Origin: Asterias amurensis
Taxonomy: Eukaryota; Echinodermata; Asteroidea; Forcipulatida; Asteriidae
DNA: 64,000 bases
Reading direction: 5' to 3'
NCBI RefSeq assembly: GCF_032118995.1
Contig: NC_092660.1
Span: 2,309,501-2,373,500 of the forward strand
Part shown: in pieces, positions 23,255 to 34,341 of the stretch
Layout: each line of letters starts with the position of its first letter
How positions within the stretch are numbered: the first letter of the stretch is position 1
The notes under the pieces: generated by a model
What the model was told of the DNA's origin: nothing
What the model saw: the letters and a program-made list of their open reading frames with translations, nothing else
Database searches by the model: none
Position numbers and translations under genes: made by a program

Positions 23255-24102
23255 CTTTGAAAATATTGATCCTTAATAAGTCAAAAGAAGTAAAAAGAAC
23301 AAAATTCTCACCAAAACGACCCATTCCACATGTAACCATCCATCACAGGCTAGTGCATTGCCAGACATCTGACTCATTTTTACAGCCCGGGTCACAAATA
23401 ACACAAAATCAGCCTGGGAACAATTTACAAGTGAAAAAAAACAAATGATTTAAGTTCGAGGATTGAATCAGCTAAAAACACAGGAAAGAGATATGGCCTC
23501 AGTGTAAGGGACATGTTTTGTTTAAGGAGACAAATTAAAGTAGATACAGGGGATAACTTCAATACTTGCCCATTGAAGAAAGTAGTTGCCGTCAAATGGA
23601 TAGCCTGCAGTGGTTGAGATGCAGCAGTGAGTTCTAGACAGCACAACCTGTGCCGTCACTTGGATGACCTGCAGTGGTTGTAGTGTAGCAGTGAGGTCTA
23701 AGTAGATAGCACAGCCTCTGACGTCACTTGGATGACCTGCAGTGGTTGGAGTGAAGCAGTGAGTTCTAGACAGCACAACCAGCATGGCAACAGAGAAAGA
23801 ATTATGAAATACATATTATCAGACACATTATTAAAAATCAAGAGATTTGTAAGTTTTTGAAAGACAGTCAACAAAACAGTACAACTTGTACATTGTGAAA
23901 AAAAAAACCCAAAAACATCTGCTTGAGAAAAAATAATGAAAAACATGAGGTTCAGAAGTTTTAAGGGAATATCCTTTTTGAAATCAATTGAAAACTGAAA
24001 ACAAATGATTTCAGTTGCAAAGTCCGAGGACTGGATCAGGTTGAAAAAACAACAGAGAGATATGACCTTGATGCATGGGACAAGTTTTGTTTCAAGACTT
24101 AC

Positions 24103-24137
24103 CCATTGAAGTTAACAGTTACCGTCACATGGATGAC
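24103..24137 (-). CDS. Microexon candidate, 35 nt, GT donor (second copy)
   Basis: It has the same size and phase as 20888-20922, with acceptor ccactgtag and donor TGG|GTAAGTC. It would read VIHVTVTVNFNG. This copy lies upstream of the 23012 exon in gene order, so it could serve only an upstream start or a neighbouring paralogue. A further 35-nt copy at 24645-24679 has a GTACGT donor but lacks an AG acceptor. Confidence 0.25.
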
Positions 24138-24793
24138 CTACAGTGGTTGAAGTGTAACAGAGAGTTTCTAGATAGCACCGCCTGTACAGTCACATGGATA
24201 GCCTGCAGTGAGTTTCTAGACATGTTCCAAGATGTTAGACTTTCATCGTCTTCGCAGGCAGCAGCCAACTCTGTCAAAGAAACACATGACATTATCAGAC
24301 ACATTATTAAACATCAAGAGATTTGTAAGTTTTTGAAAGACAGTCAACAGAACAGTACAACTTGTACGTTGTGGAAAAAAAAACATCTGCTTGAGAAAAA
24401 ATAATTATACACGAGGTTCAGAAGTTTCAAGGGAGGGCATCATTACCTTTTTAAATCTGGGTGGTCTGATTCATATAGATTTGCTAACCTCTCAAAATGG
24501 CGTTGACTTCCAACCATTTTTATTTGACATTCTAACTTTATAAAAATACATTTCTAGTCCGGTAAAAAAGCAACAGAGAGATATGACCTCAGAGCCAAAG
24601 TAAAGTTCAAATTGAGTAGATTCAGATAAAACTTCAAGACGTACCCATTGAAGATGATAGTTGCAGTGACATGGATGACCAACAGTGAATTTTTAGTTGC
24701 CCCATGGAGGAATCTCCATGGTTGTTCAAAGTTGTTAGGCTTTCATCATATTCTGTGCAGGCAGCAGCCAACTCTGTCAAAGAAACAATTATA

Positions 24794-25133
24794 TGAACAT
24801 GTTGCCTTGGATTGGTCGAGTTGGTCTTTCAAAAGCGGTTGTAACCAGTGCATATGATTAGAAAGATATTTTAAAAGTAGAAGATAATAATCCACACAAG
24901 TATCCATCGACAAACGCCGTCGGCCATTTATTGGAGTCAAAAATTTCACTCCCATAAATGGCTGACCGTGTTAGTTCGCAAAGTTAAAAAAAAAAACCGC
25001 AATTTCGAGGCAAATGTGTGTGGAATATTGTATTCTAATTTGACAACATCTTTCCAACCATGTGCATTTTATAACAAACGGGTTACAAACGCTTTTTATA
25101 GACCAACTCGTTCGATCCAAGGCAACGTATACC
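24794..25133. mobile_element. Foldback MITE, family B, diverged copy
   Basis: The ends ATGTTGCCTTGGATTGGTCG and, inverted at the right, GATCCAAGGCAACGT enclose an inverted structure around a GGCCATTTA...TAAATGGCTGACC centre. It matches 56461-56841 and 63590-63972. A TTTAA remains at the right end. Confidence 0.8.
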
Positions 25134-25702
25134 TTTAACAAGCATGGCAACATAAACAGAATTAAGAAATACATGGCATATAAACTACATCAATAAAAAT
25201 CACAGGATTGGTATGTGTTCACAGACAGTGAACAAAACAGCAGCAATTTTTTCAGGATTAAAAAACATCATAGCAAGTTTTTGAAAAAAAGTAATAGATG
25301 GTGTAGGCCTAACATTGGATGTTGAGCGTTGCGTTGGTTCTTGAATGTGTTTTTTAAAAAAAATCACATTTTTCTCAGTATTGTATCGTTTGTTGGAAAA
25401 ATTTCCGTATGGCGCCACCACTTTTTCATTCGAAATAAAATAATATAGTATCTAATTTACCTGATTGATATATCCCTTTTTGAAAAAAATGAGTGAAAAA
25501 GTGGTGGCGCCATACGGAAAGTTATCCACATTACAACTTAATCATTGGACACAGGTCAAATGCAAGTTGTAAACGATCTTTGAAAAAAAACATTAACGAA
25601 AGACAGTTCCATTTCCACTGGGCAAAAAAAAAATGTATGGAAAAAATAAATTCAAAAAGATTTTATAAACAAGATATAATATGAACCAGTTATTGAACTT
25701 AC

Positions 25703-26050
25703 GAATGCAATCAGTGCTCAGCTGATAAGTTATACAGATGAGACTTTCTCCAACTTTCGAAAAGGTAAAAACGGAGAGAGGGTAAACAAACTCTATCAAA
25801 CGAACGACGTGCACCAGGCAGAAACAACAAGCACAGCGAAAGTTTGCGGTTTGCCGCTGCATCCTGAATAAGTGAGCCTTAAATTGAGCCGCGGAACCAA
25901 TTTCTTCAAGACAACTGTAGAATGTATGCGGTACGAGGTGCCTTCGCGTGACGTCATAGTGGGCCGGCGAGGCTGTCGTAGAGTTTGGTACCTAAATAAT
26001 AAGAACGAAAACGCGTGTGGATTCGCCGCTTTCATACCACGCGACCGCGG
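25703..26050 (-). other. Candidate 5' exon of the minus-strand gene
   Basis: A canonical donor, GCATTC|GTAAGTTC, lies on the minus strand at 25702/25703. Upstream of it the sequence becomes CpG-richer up to about 26050. No clear start codon frame links to the 23254 exon, so a non-coding leader is the simplest reading. The exact transcription start is not visible. Confidence 0.35.
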
Positions 26051-26060
26051 ACCGTAGTAA
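25900..26060 (-). promoter_or_regulatory. CpG-rich promoter candidate with a CRE palindrome
   Basis: A local CpG-rich patch stands out from the AT-rich surroundings. It contains a perfect TGACGTCA (25949-25956) next to GGGCCGGCG, and CGCGACCGCGG near 26040. It lies at the upstream edge of the 5' exon candidate. Activity is inference. Confidence 0.35.
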
Positions 26061-26245
26061 ACTTGGAATGCTTATTGACACTGTCATTGATGAGTGTGCG
26101 TTGCGAAAATGTTTTGGATTAAAACAATTATAAAATAAATAAAGAAAAGAAAAAACATTGTGATTATTATTTTTTATAGCGTATCGAAAGCGTATCGACA
26201 GATTAATAGTAAGTAACGGAATAATCTCGACAAATTAAAATTCTC

Positions 26246-26246
<1 letters not shown>

Positions 26247-26276
<30 letters not shown>
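26247..26276. repeat. Poly-T tract
   Basis: Thirty consecutive T lie between CTCG and AATC. It could be the tail of an old minus-strand SINE or a simple repeat; no tRNA-like head is adjacent. Confidence 0.9.
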
Positions 26277-26279
<3 letters not shown>

Positions 26280-26392
26280 CTAAAATAAAATTCTGATCTT
26301 TGACTAAAAATTCAACTTCACAAAATTCTAAATTTATCTCAAACGTTGGTTGATTACCTCAGTCCACACTGGTGAAATGTCTTCAGAAGTTT

Positions 26393-26601
26393 GGGCCCCA
26401 TTTCATAAAGCCTGTAAGCACAAAAATTTGCTTAGCATGAAATGTCTTCCTTGATAAAAACAATATTACCAACCAGATTTAAATTTGTTGCATATTTTGT
26501 TGTTAATCTTGAAAATCACTTGGAAATTCGGTTGATAATCCTGTTAATGAAGAAATTTCATGCTAGCAAATTGCGCTTACAGGCTTTATGAAAATGGGCC
26601 C
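26393..26601. mobile_element. MITE family C
   Basis: The inverted ends are GGGCCCCATTTCATAAAGCC and GGCTTTATG followed by AAAATGGGCCC. The inner ends also match (TTGCTTAGCATGAAAT against ATTTCATGCTAGCAA). About 209 bp, non-coding. A second copy at 63409-64000 is split by a foldback element. Confidence 0.8.
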
Positions 26602-26699
26602 TAATTCTGTCACTTGAAACCATAAAATTATCAAAAAATTTTTGATCAAAAATCTAAAAATTTTCCCGTGTCGGCCAGACAGTAAGACACGCTATTTTG

Positions 26700-27720
26700 A
26701 AGAACACTTCAAATGTGAAATTTCAGAAAATACAACATTTATTTGGGAACAATATACAAGGATTGGTTAAGAAGTTTTGAGGGACTGACAAGGTTCTTTT
26801 GGAAATAGTAACAGATAGTATAACAATGGCTTTGGGATACAGATTAAATGTTATGACAACATCACTATGTTGGCAATTTGTCTTTAAGAACTGTGGCAAC
26901 ATGCAATGGGAAATAAAGACTGTTTATCTGCTTTTGACAATTCGGGAGCTAAATATCAGTACATTGGCAACATTTTGAGAAAATAGACACGTAAGCCTAA
27001 AAAAAACACCAACCCAAAATAACACAACGTCGGTAATAAATTGAACATTCAACAGTTTGAGATTGGCAGGTCTGTGAATGACAGGATACAAATAAGCAAA
27101 TAATAAACAAGAGAAGAAAAAAATAAAGAAATAAATAAACAAAAGGTTGCGATCTGTTTGTTTTTTAAATGTGCCAGAGTAAATTCCCAGACGTCGCACA
27201 TTGGCTTCACGGAATAATAATTTATCGGTTGTTAAAACAAAATTCAGGTTTGGAAATTCTGAGGTACTGAACAATTTGCGCAGCATTAGCCCAGAGACAA
27301 TATTAACAGAAAAATCACAGCATCAATTTAAAGACAATTTCAGAGCTAAACAAAATTAGTTCAGCAAGTTTTGATAGACTGGGCAACATGTTTTGGTGAA
27401 ATGTACAGGGGTGTAAACTAATGGCTTTTGAGTTGAGTCAACTCTTGAATACAGTATGATAGTTGAACAAAATCACAAAAGGTTGGCAGGTCTATGCCAC
27501 AACGTGCATGGGGAAAATAAATATTACAACATCCCCTTGTGAACAAATTGAGAGCTGAAATATTGGTCCATTGTCAACATTAAAAAAACATGAGTCTCGA
27601 AAAACATCAACCATGAAGCACAACATCGGTAATATATTGAACATTGAGAAGTTTAAGATCGGCAGCTTGTAAATGTAAGTGACAGGATAAGAATGAGCAC
27701 AAAAAATCAACCCTGTGCAA
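26700..27720. repeat. Degenerate 0.6-kb tandem duplication
   Basis: The segment 26880-27080 resembles 27500-27680, sharing CACAACGTCGGTAATA or CACAACATCGGTAATA, TTGAACATT and GACAGGATA. The part near 26760 also resembles 18770-18840 in the palindrome edge (GAGGGACTG, TATAACAAT). No coding frame is supported. Confidence 0.5.
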
Positions 27721-27991
27721 CAGCATGGTCTTTATTTCCCCCGGGTTTTGGATGATGGCTCTGGACGGGTTGGTCCATGGGTCCATGGCCAATGTGAGGC
27801 CGGGTGATGTCGTTGCGAACATCGGCAATGCCGTTCGCCCACAGAACCTCACAGTCAATTTAGTTTATGGGATTATGGTCTTCACGTCTCTAAATGCAGT
27901 ATCGGAAACATAGATTTCAGTCAAACAACAATATGCTCTCGTCAAAAATGCTCCTCACAATTTGTGGATATGATAAACTAATGTAACTTAC

Positions 27992-28330
27992 GGTTGTTGT
28001 GTGGGTGGCACCGTGGTTCACGTCTCGAATCGGGTGAATGCAGCAACACTGGCACTGAAGATTACAATACTACTCTCATAACACAAGAAAAGGAACATTG
28101 CCTCAATAAATTGCCTCCAGAAATCTGCTATTAGCTGCATAAACAGTTGCCGGATGACGATGTCACAGAAGCACGATGATTGACGCTGCCACAAACAGAA
28201 AATACTTGGTAGAAAACTCCAATCATATCCGACTCGACTTCACTGCAGCTTTGTTCTAAAAATCTAGTGCCAGTGAATCACGTGACGCGATCCCGCCTGC
28301 TCCCTCATCGAGCCGCGTTTCTGGCCCGGA
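27992..28330 (-). other. Second 5' exon candidate with CpG-rich upstream edge
   Basis: On the minus strand the consensus donor CAACC|GTAAGTTAC lies at 27991/27992. The upstream edge near 28280-28330 is CpG-rich (GACGCGATCCCGCC, GAGCCGCG). No long frame ends at the donor, so it may be an untranslated leader. No partner exon is secure. A run near 27760-27860 with a CCATGGGTCCATGG palindrome is open on plus for 62 codons but has no homologue I know. Confidence 0.25.
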
Positions 28331-28789
28331 AATTAGGGAAAAATAGAACCCATGCAGTTAAAGGCGGTGGAATTTTTGCCTCCCGTCCTTTGTTATTCAA
28401 CGAATTTTTTAATGTATGTAATTAAGAGTATTTTTTTTCACAATTCTGAAAAAGTTTGTTGTATAATTAACCAGAAATTAGCCGCCGCAATTAAGACCTC
28501 ATCGTCCAGACATAACAAAACCCCAAAATAAATGTTGCACTTAAAGATGAAAATTTACTACATAATCTGATCATGATCATACCTTTGGGCAGACTTAATT
28601 TTGGAAGCTCAATCGGTCCCCTAATTAATATCTACTTAACCGCGACAATACAAGCCATTTTTTAACAATACAAACATACTTGATTGCTCCAGCCAAAAAG
28701 TAAATACCCTTCATGATGAAATTTTATTCCATAATCTGATAGACCATACCACCTCTAGGCACTCATCATGAAGAGTCTATACATGTACT

Positions 28790-29690
28790 CCCATGTACAT
28801 ACAAAAGACATACCATAAGTCACTTTGGCTACGAGGGCTGCCAATTGCTTCATGATGAGTCAATACTCCTATGTACAGAGAGTAAAATGAATACTAAGGG
28901 CATACCACAAGTCACTAGGCTATCAGGTCTGCCAATTGGCAAACTTCACTAAGAGTCTATACTCATGTGTACAGAGTCAATGATTACAAGCTAAGGCACT
29001 GGCATACCATTACATTGGCTATGAGGGCTGCCAATTGCTTCATGATGAGTCTATACTCCTATGTACAGAAAATAAATTAATACAAAGGGCAAAACCACAG
29101 AGTCAATTTGGCTAAGAAGTCTGCAACTGGCAATAAGAGTCAAACTCATGTGTACAGAGTCAATGATTACAAGCTAAGGCACTGGCATACCATTACATTG
29201 GCTATGAGGGGTGCCAATTGGCAACCTTTTGAAGACTCTATACATGATACAAGGCACTGGCATACCATTACATTGGCTATGAGGGGGTTGCATTGAGAGA
29301 GTTTTTACTCTATAAGCACAGAGAGTACAATGAATACGAAGGGCAAAACCACAGAATCAATTTGGCTATGAGGGCTGCCAATTGGCAAACTTCACTTAGA
29401 GTCTATACATGATACAAGGCACTGGCATACCATTACATTGGCTATGGATGAGGGGTTGCAATTGTATTGAGAGAGTCTTTACTCTATATAAGCACAGAGA
29501 GTAAAACATGTAACAAAAGGCATAAGTTACAGTGGCTTATGAGGGGTGCACCCTTGATGCAGAGTCCATAGGTACAGAGAGTAAAATCAACACAAAAAGG
29601 CATATCAAAAGGTTACAATGGCTATGAGGGGTGCCACTTTTCAACCGCCTTGAAGAGTCTATGTTAAAGTATTAGTACATGAATACAAAA
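28790..29690. repeat. Irregular tandem repeat of about 90 bp, nested 189 bp
   Basis: Units contain GGCATACCA(T/C)...ACATTGGCTATGAGGG, TGCCAATTG and ACTCATGTGTACAGAG. Two adjacent units form a larger period of 189 bp (28997 to 29186 on CATACCATTACATTGG). About ten units are visible, ending near the tRNA-like hairpin. Confidence 0.8.
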
Positions 29691-29697
29691 AGGTGCT

Positions 29698-29832
29698 TGG
29701 GGGTTGAACAAAGAATTGACTAGAGTGGGATTCGAACCAACAACCTCCTGATTAAAGAGTGCCGGCATGTTAATCCGGAGGTCGTTGGTTCGAATCCCAC
29801 GCCACGATAGTCAAGTCTTTGTTCAACCCCCA
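29698..29832. mobile_element. Inverted pair of tRNA-derived SINE heads
   Basis: The right arm has a pol III B-box-like GGTTCGAATCCC within GGAGGTCGTTGGTTCGAATC. The left arm is its reverse complement (GATTCGAACCAACAACCTCC). Both arms continue into GTTCAACCCCC. The pair would form a hairpin of about 65 bp. It resembles the tRNA-like heads at 42600 and 62588. Confidence 0.65.
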
Positions 29833-30493
29833 AAATCATTTCAAAATTTACCCAGTCAGTTTCCCTTGTGGTTTGTACTGAACACAAAAAGGCATACAAT
29901 AAAGTCACTTTGGCTATGAGGGGTTGGCACCCTTCAAGGAGAGTCCTAACCCCTATGAACAGAGAACAAGATGAATACAAAAAGGAATACCAAGATAAAA
30001 TGTCAATTTTTATCAGTTTCTATGGAGCACTATGGGCATATTAAAAGTTATCACACAAGCGCGAGTGGAATACGAAGAAATATAGCGATTCTGCGTCCCA
30101 TATCCAACGAGGCCAAAGTGTGATAACAAATTTATCTACCAGTCTCACTTGCAACCCGCAAATTTTACAATTTCAGAGCGTTATGTCACGCGCAGAAAGT
30201 TTAGAATGTAATTTTTGCACTGTCCGTATATGGAGCATGACAAAATGACATTTCACAATACGCACTGTGTTATAAAAACAGAGGACCAAGGATAAAAAAC
30301 AGAGGTCGTAGCATATATGTTTTTATCCCCCTAGTAGTTTGAGCTTCTGATTGGTGGATAAGGGCATACTGGGAGATAAAATCCATATTTCCAAACTATT
30401 TTTCTTATAACACATATTTGTTGTACCTTTGCAATGCAATTTTTCTTTACGTCTTCAGAGGCGGAGTACATCCGCAATTTGTGTGCCTCATCG

Positions 30494-30605
30494 CTCACGC
30501 GCCCCCCATTCTGCCACAGTTTGCCACGTTAAATACGGTTCAGTTCTCACTCACGCGCCCCCCATTCTGCCACAGTTTGCCACGTTAAATACGGTTCAGT
30601 ACTAA
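30494..30605. repeat. 56-bp tandem duplication
   Basis: Two near-identical copies start at 30494 and 30550, each with CTCACGCGCCCCCCATTCTG and TTGCCACGTTAAATACGG. The match is almost perfect, so the event is recent. Confidence 0.9.
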
Positions 30606-31134
30606 AAGCTACACAATGTGCTGGGTGACATTGCTCTTATCGTAAGGACCAATTGCAATGCAATGCAAAAGTATGACCCAGTAGTTATATACATGTATTG
30701 GTGTACTTTAGTCTAGTGCGCTTGTTGCGGAACATTTATCAGTCACCATGGTTTTTAACATTGTTGTTCTACCAAAATATTTAGAGGTTGTTTCTTTGTG
30801 TTTTTCAGGCAATGTTTGGATGTCAAAGGATTGGCATTATATTGATGGTTGTTTATACACACACACACTGGATAAATATAGACTGGATCCCCATGCAAGA
30901 ATGCCATAGTAAAACAATTGCATAAACAGAGCACCTACTTAAAATAAAAAAACATTGCGCAACAGCCCTATCATGTAAATTTGACAAAGGCTTGAAAGCG
31001 TATACTGCGCACAGGCTGTATACTCCCCAGGGAGTTGAGATGGTTCAAGGAATGATTTAAGGCCCAGTGACCAGGGGTAAATGTCGGGGTAAATGGCATC
31101 CAAGGATAAACGGAACAATTCTCAACCCATTTAA

Positions 31135-31720
31135 AGGCAGTGGACACAATTGGTAATTACTCAAAATAATTATTAGCATGAAACCTCACTTGGTAACAAG
31201 TAATGGGGAGAGGTTGATAGTATAAAACATAGTGAGAAAAGGCTCCCTCTGTGGCAAGGTTTAAGCCAGGATTTGGTAAAAGGGTGTCCAAATTTGCTGG
31301 AAATTTTAAAACTGGGTGTCCAAATTGTTCACCTACAATAAATTTACATGTAAATGACAGATGAAACAGGGTGTCCAAATTAAAAACAGGGTGTCCAAAA
31401 GACACCCAGACACCCCTCTGGCTAACACTATGCTCTGTGGTGACGTAGTTTTTGAGTAATTTTTGTGGATGTACCTTTCCACAAATTTTAATTCGAGACC
31501 TCAGGTCAGGTTTAGATTTTGAGGTCTTGAAATCAAGCATCTGAAATGAACGCACACAACTTCGTGTGACAACGGTGTTTTTTCTGTTATTATTATCTCG
31601 CAACTTCGATGACTGATTGAGCTCAAATTTTCACAGGTTTGTTATTTTATGCATGGGGGTTGAGATACACCAAGTGAGAAGACTGCTCTTTGACAATTAC
31701 CAATAGTGTCAAATGTCTTT
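31135..31720. mobile_element. MITE family A, interrupted by a hAT-type element
   Basis: TTAA at 31131-31134 precedes AGGCAGTGGACACAATTGG, and the far end reads CCAATAGTGTCAAATGTC. Without the inner insertion of 178 bp plus one target repeat, it would be about 400 bp, the family norm. Confidence 0.8.
31255..31432. mobile_element. hAT-type MITE nested in family A
   Basis: It is 178 bp, flanked by an exact 8-bp direct repeat CTCTGTGG (31247-31254 and 31433-31440). The ends are CAAGGTTTAAGCCAG and, inverted, CATAGTGTTAGCCAG. It contains four GGGTGTCCAAA-type motifs. The 8-bp target duplication and CA-starting ends fit the hAT superfamily. Confidence 0.75.
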
Positions 31721-32334
31721 GGAGGCCCAAAAATTTTAAATCCCTCGAGTAAGAGTAAGACTATTAAGAGTAAGGCTCACGGGGAAGCCTTTAAGTTTTT
31801 AGTAGTAGTACTTCTACTCTAGGAGTAATTAGTAGTACACAGTTGTAATCTTATTAGTTTTACCAGCAGGCGACAACAAATTACTGTCAAAGACGTCGGG
31901 GCTTAGGGAGTGGATGTGGCCCATGTTTGCATACACAACGCGCATGATGAATGGGGAAAACAACAGTGTTGACCGACTGGTGACAAAATGAAACGGCTAT
32001 AAAACCACTTTATAACACACTTACCATACACACTTCGTGCCTCGGAGACATCTACATTGCGCCAATGTTATTGAACCACCACTCTGCCACAAACAACATC
32101 ATTTTTGAAGACAAAAATTTGACAAAATCTTGCATTCGTCTACCATCCATGTGGGTGCTGAACTTCTGTTTTTATTTTATCAAAATTGTCATCACCAGAG
32201 GGCGCTATCGTGCACGCTCTGAGCGCAGGCAGTGCACGGGCGCCACGCCCACGCCGGGCCCACGACACACCCCCTGGCCTGGACGAATGAGCGCGCTAGA
32301 TAGAGAATAGTTACATACCATGGAACACTTGTTG

Positions 32335-32380
32335 GTTGCAACCATAGATCTCCATTATACTGGAGATCAATGGTTGCAAC
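32335..32380. repeat. Short perfect-like hairpin
   Basis: The arms GTTGCAACCATAGATCTCCA and TGGAGATCAATGGTTGCAAC face each other across a 6-bp loop. One or two mismatches only. It may be a small MITE centre or an RNA hairpin; no flanking TSD was found. Confidence 0.7.
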
Positions 32381-32800
32381 AAATCGGGACATAACTTGAT
32401 ACTTAGTGATCTAAAATAATGCAGTTTTAAATCATCTTGACCCTGGATACATGTATATATTTTTTTTAAAGACATTTTTAACACGAAAAGGATCAAGGAA
32501 ACGAATAGGTTTTTAGTTGCAATTTAAATGTGTCTGGGGACAAAGCAAAAATTATAGAAGATAATAGCCTTGTGCACCTTTTAGAGCAAAAAAAGTGCAC
32601 ATTTTAGTTCAAATTTGCATGTTAGGGATTTTTGTTCAATTTGTTTAATACTTGAGAAGTATTTTTAAGCCAAATGTACTTTAATGTATCAGTTAAAACC
32701 ACATAAGTTTGATACAAATCTTCATGGTGCAATGGTGTAAGCTGTAAAGTAATAAACAAAAATTTCTTTTGGGAAAGATCAGTTGTTGCTTGTCAATAAC

Positions 32801-32806
32801 TTTATT
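32801..32806 (-). terminator. Candidate polyadenylation signal of the lipoprotein gene
   Basis: AATAAA on the minus strand lies about 1.4 kb downstream of the stop codon at 34213. It is the first canonical hexamer I noticed in that direction; weaker variants lie nearer. Its use is inference. Confidence 0.35.
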
Positions 32807-34212
32807 GTTTTATAAAAATTTGTTTGTTGAATTAACACTGGCAAATATTTCAACCAGTGAATACCAAAAGAAAACCAAAATATACCAATTGGTGTTAACA
32901 GCTGAAAAAAACCAATTAAAAATAAACACATACCTACAAGCCTTATGAACAATGAGAGATATTGACATTGGTTTGTTTTTAAAAAGTGTAAAATTTTTAA
33001 TACAAAATAAAACCGAATCACACCATTATTTTTACAAAATTACAGACATAAATCATTACTACTGTGTTTCTTTACTTCCTCACTCCAAATCGTCAAAAGA
33101 TGAAGAAAAAAATGACAGGTCCATGGAAAAAGCTACCTAAAGCCCCTTTCACACATGAGTTTTCAAAATGTACCTCGTCTGAAAGGAAAACAATTGTTTC
33201 TACTGTCTAGGTTCTCTTGCAAAATATCGTCAAACATTGGTACATTTTACAACCATGTTAAAATTTAGCAAGGGACCCCAGGTAAATTGCTGTCGTGTGG
33301 TTAGCACTTTAGTCAACAGACCAGTTCAGTTATCCCTTATAGATGACTGGTTTAAAAGATGACTGATTTTTACCATAAACTAACCAGGCAGTTATTCCGA
33401 CAACTACATGTACTTAAACATCATGTCAGACAGAAATCTTCACCTACCTTCGCAGTTTGTCCATGGATCAAGCATTTTTTTACTTATTAAATTACTTGCA
33501 TTGTAATTGCAGCATTCTACTTCCATCGTTAATTAGGTGCAAAATCAGCTGTTAAATGTTTGACACAACATTTACGAAAGTGAAAATGACAACTAAATTA
33601 GCAATCCTGATCTTTTTTTAAACCGTTTAACATTCTTGTTCTTACCCTTCCCCTCCCCACAGTAACAGTTAAAAACATTTTAGTTCAAAACTTTTATACG
33701 CATTTGAGGTGCCTGAATATTTGTCAAGCAGTTCAACTCGGAATATGTGAAATTTCAAAGAGATTAGAAGAACTGCTCAAGTTAGCGACCACAAACCAGT
33801 CCGTCGAACAACTTTAAGATGACGGCATATCTCTTCTTAAAAGCACAGCATCTGACATGGTTCAGGAATACTCGTCTTAACTTGGTTTTTCCTCAGGGTG
33901 AGCTGTGCAGCTTAAGTTCAAGATAACATACCAGATATTCTAAAATACAAAGCATCTTACGGAATCCCTTATCAAATTTGTCTTAATTAAAAATTAAAAA
34001 TTAAAGTTAATACTGCATCCCTTCAAATCATCTCAAACCGGTCACAAACAATCATTCCAACAAAGAAATTTGTACAAGTTCCAACTTTCTAGTAAAAACC
34101 AGCAAAAAATCATAAGTATCTTAAAAACAAATTGATTGCTGTTACAAAGAAATCCTGTGGTGTAAATCAAAGTCTTCTAGATAGCTCCGACCCTTATCTG
34201 TTTGGGGAATAA

Positions 34213-34341
34213 TTAAATACCTAGCTCCTTGGGGGTTTTGTTAACTGGCACTTCAGCGGTTTTTACGTTAATGTAGTCGACCACCGTCTGTAAGCCTAGT
34301 CTACTGTAGTAGTCCGTCTCGGCAAATGTGCGTTGCATCTC
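34213..34341 (-). CDS. LLTP exon 32 of the visible set (terminal)
   Basis: It encodes w2863-2904 and TAA after a ttctgcag acceptor: EMQRTFAETDYYSRLGLQTV followed by a hydrophilic end, KTPKELGI. No membrane anchor, as expected for a secreted lipoprotein. Confidence 0.9.
   Translation of the reverse strand, partial: EMQRTFAETDYYSRLGLQTVVDYINVKTAEVPVNKTPKELGI

Larger units (their letters stand above)
19840..24740 (-). repeat. Array of seven diverged gene modules
   Basis: A module with GGATCAGG..AAAAACA, a GACAAATTAAAGTTCAA-like stretch, CTTCAAGACTT(A/G)CCC and one to five units of a 60-64 bp repeat (core GGATGACCTGCAGTGGTTG, then GCAG..GAGTTTCTAGATAGCAC) occurs near 19870, 20760, 21590, 22430, 23455, 24020 and 24560. 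Spacing is 500-1000 bp. On the minus strand each module ends in a donor-like site after CTTCAATGG. The modules look like tandem duplications of one exon plus its introns. Confidence 0.7.
29990..32790. other. Intergenic region with repeats, no supported gene
   Basis: It lies between the 28.8-29.7 kb repeat and the probable 3' end of the lipoprotein gene. It holds a 56-bp tandem duplication (30494-30605), a fragment of the SINE body seen at 50262 (about 31010-31095), the nested MITE at 31135-31720, a GC-rich patch with GGGCGCTATCGTGCACG near 32200-32300, and a hairpin at 32335-32380. No coding exon with credible splice sites was found. Confidence 0.5.

Noticed and set aside
22962-23276. 104-codon plus frame opposite the acidic exon
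   Set aside because: The minus reading has a proper donor and an acidic coding-like composition; the plus frame has neither.
27725-27913. 62-codon plus frame MVFISPGFWMMALDGLVHGS...
   Set aside because: It reads protein-like, but there is no acceptor of quality, no partner exon and no family I can name. The opposite strand is also open.
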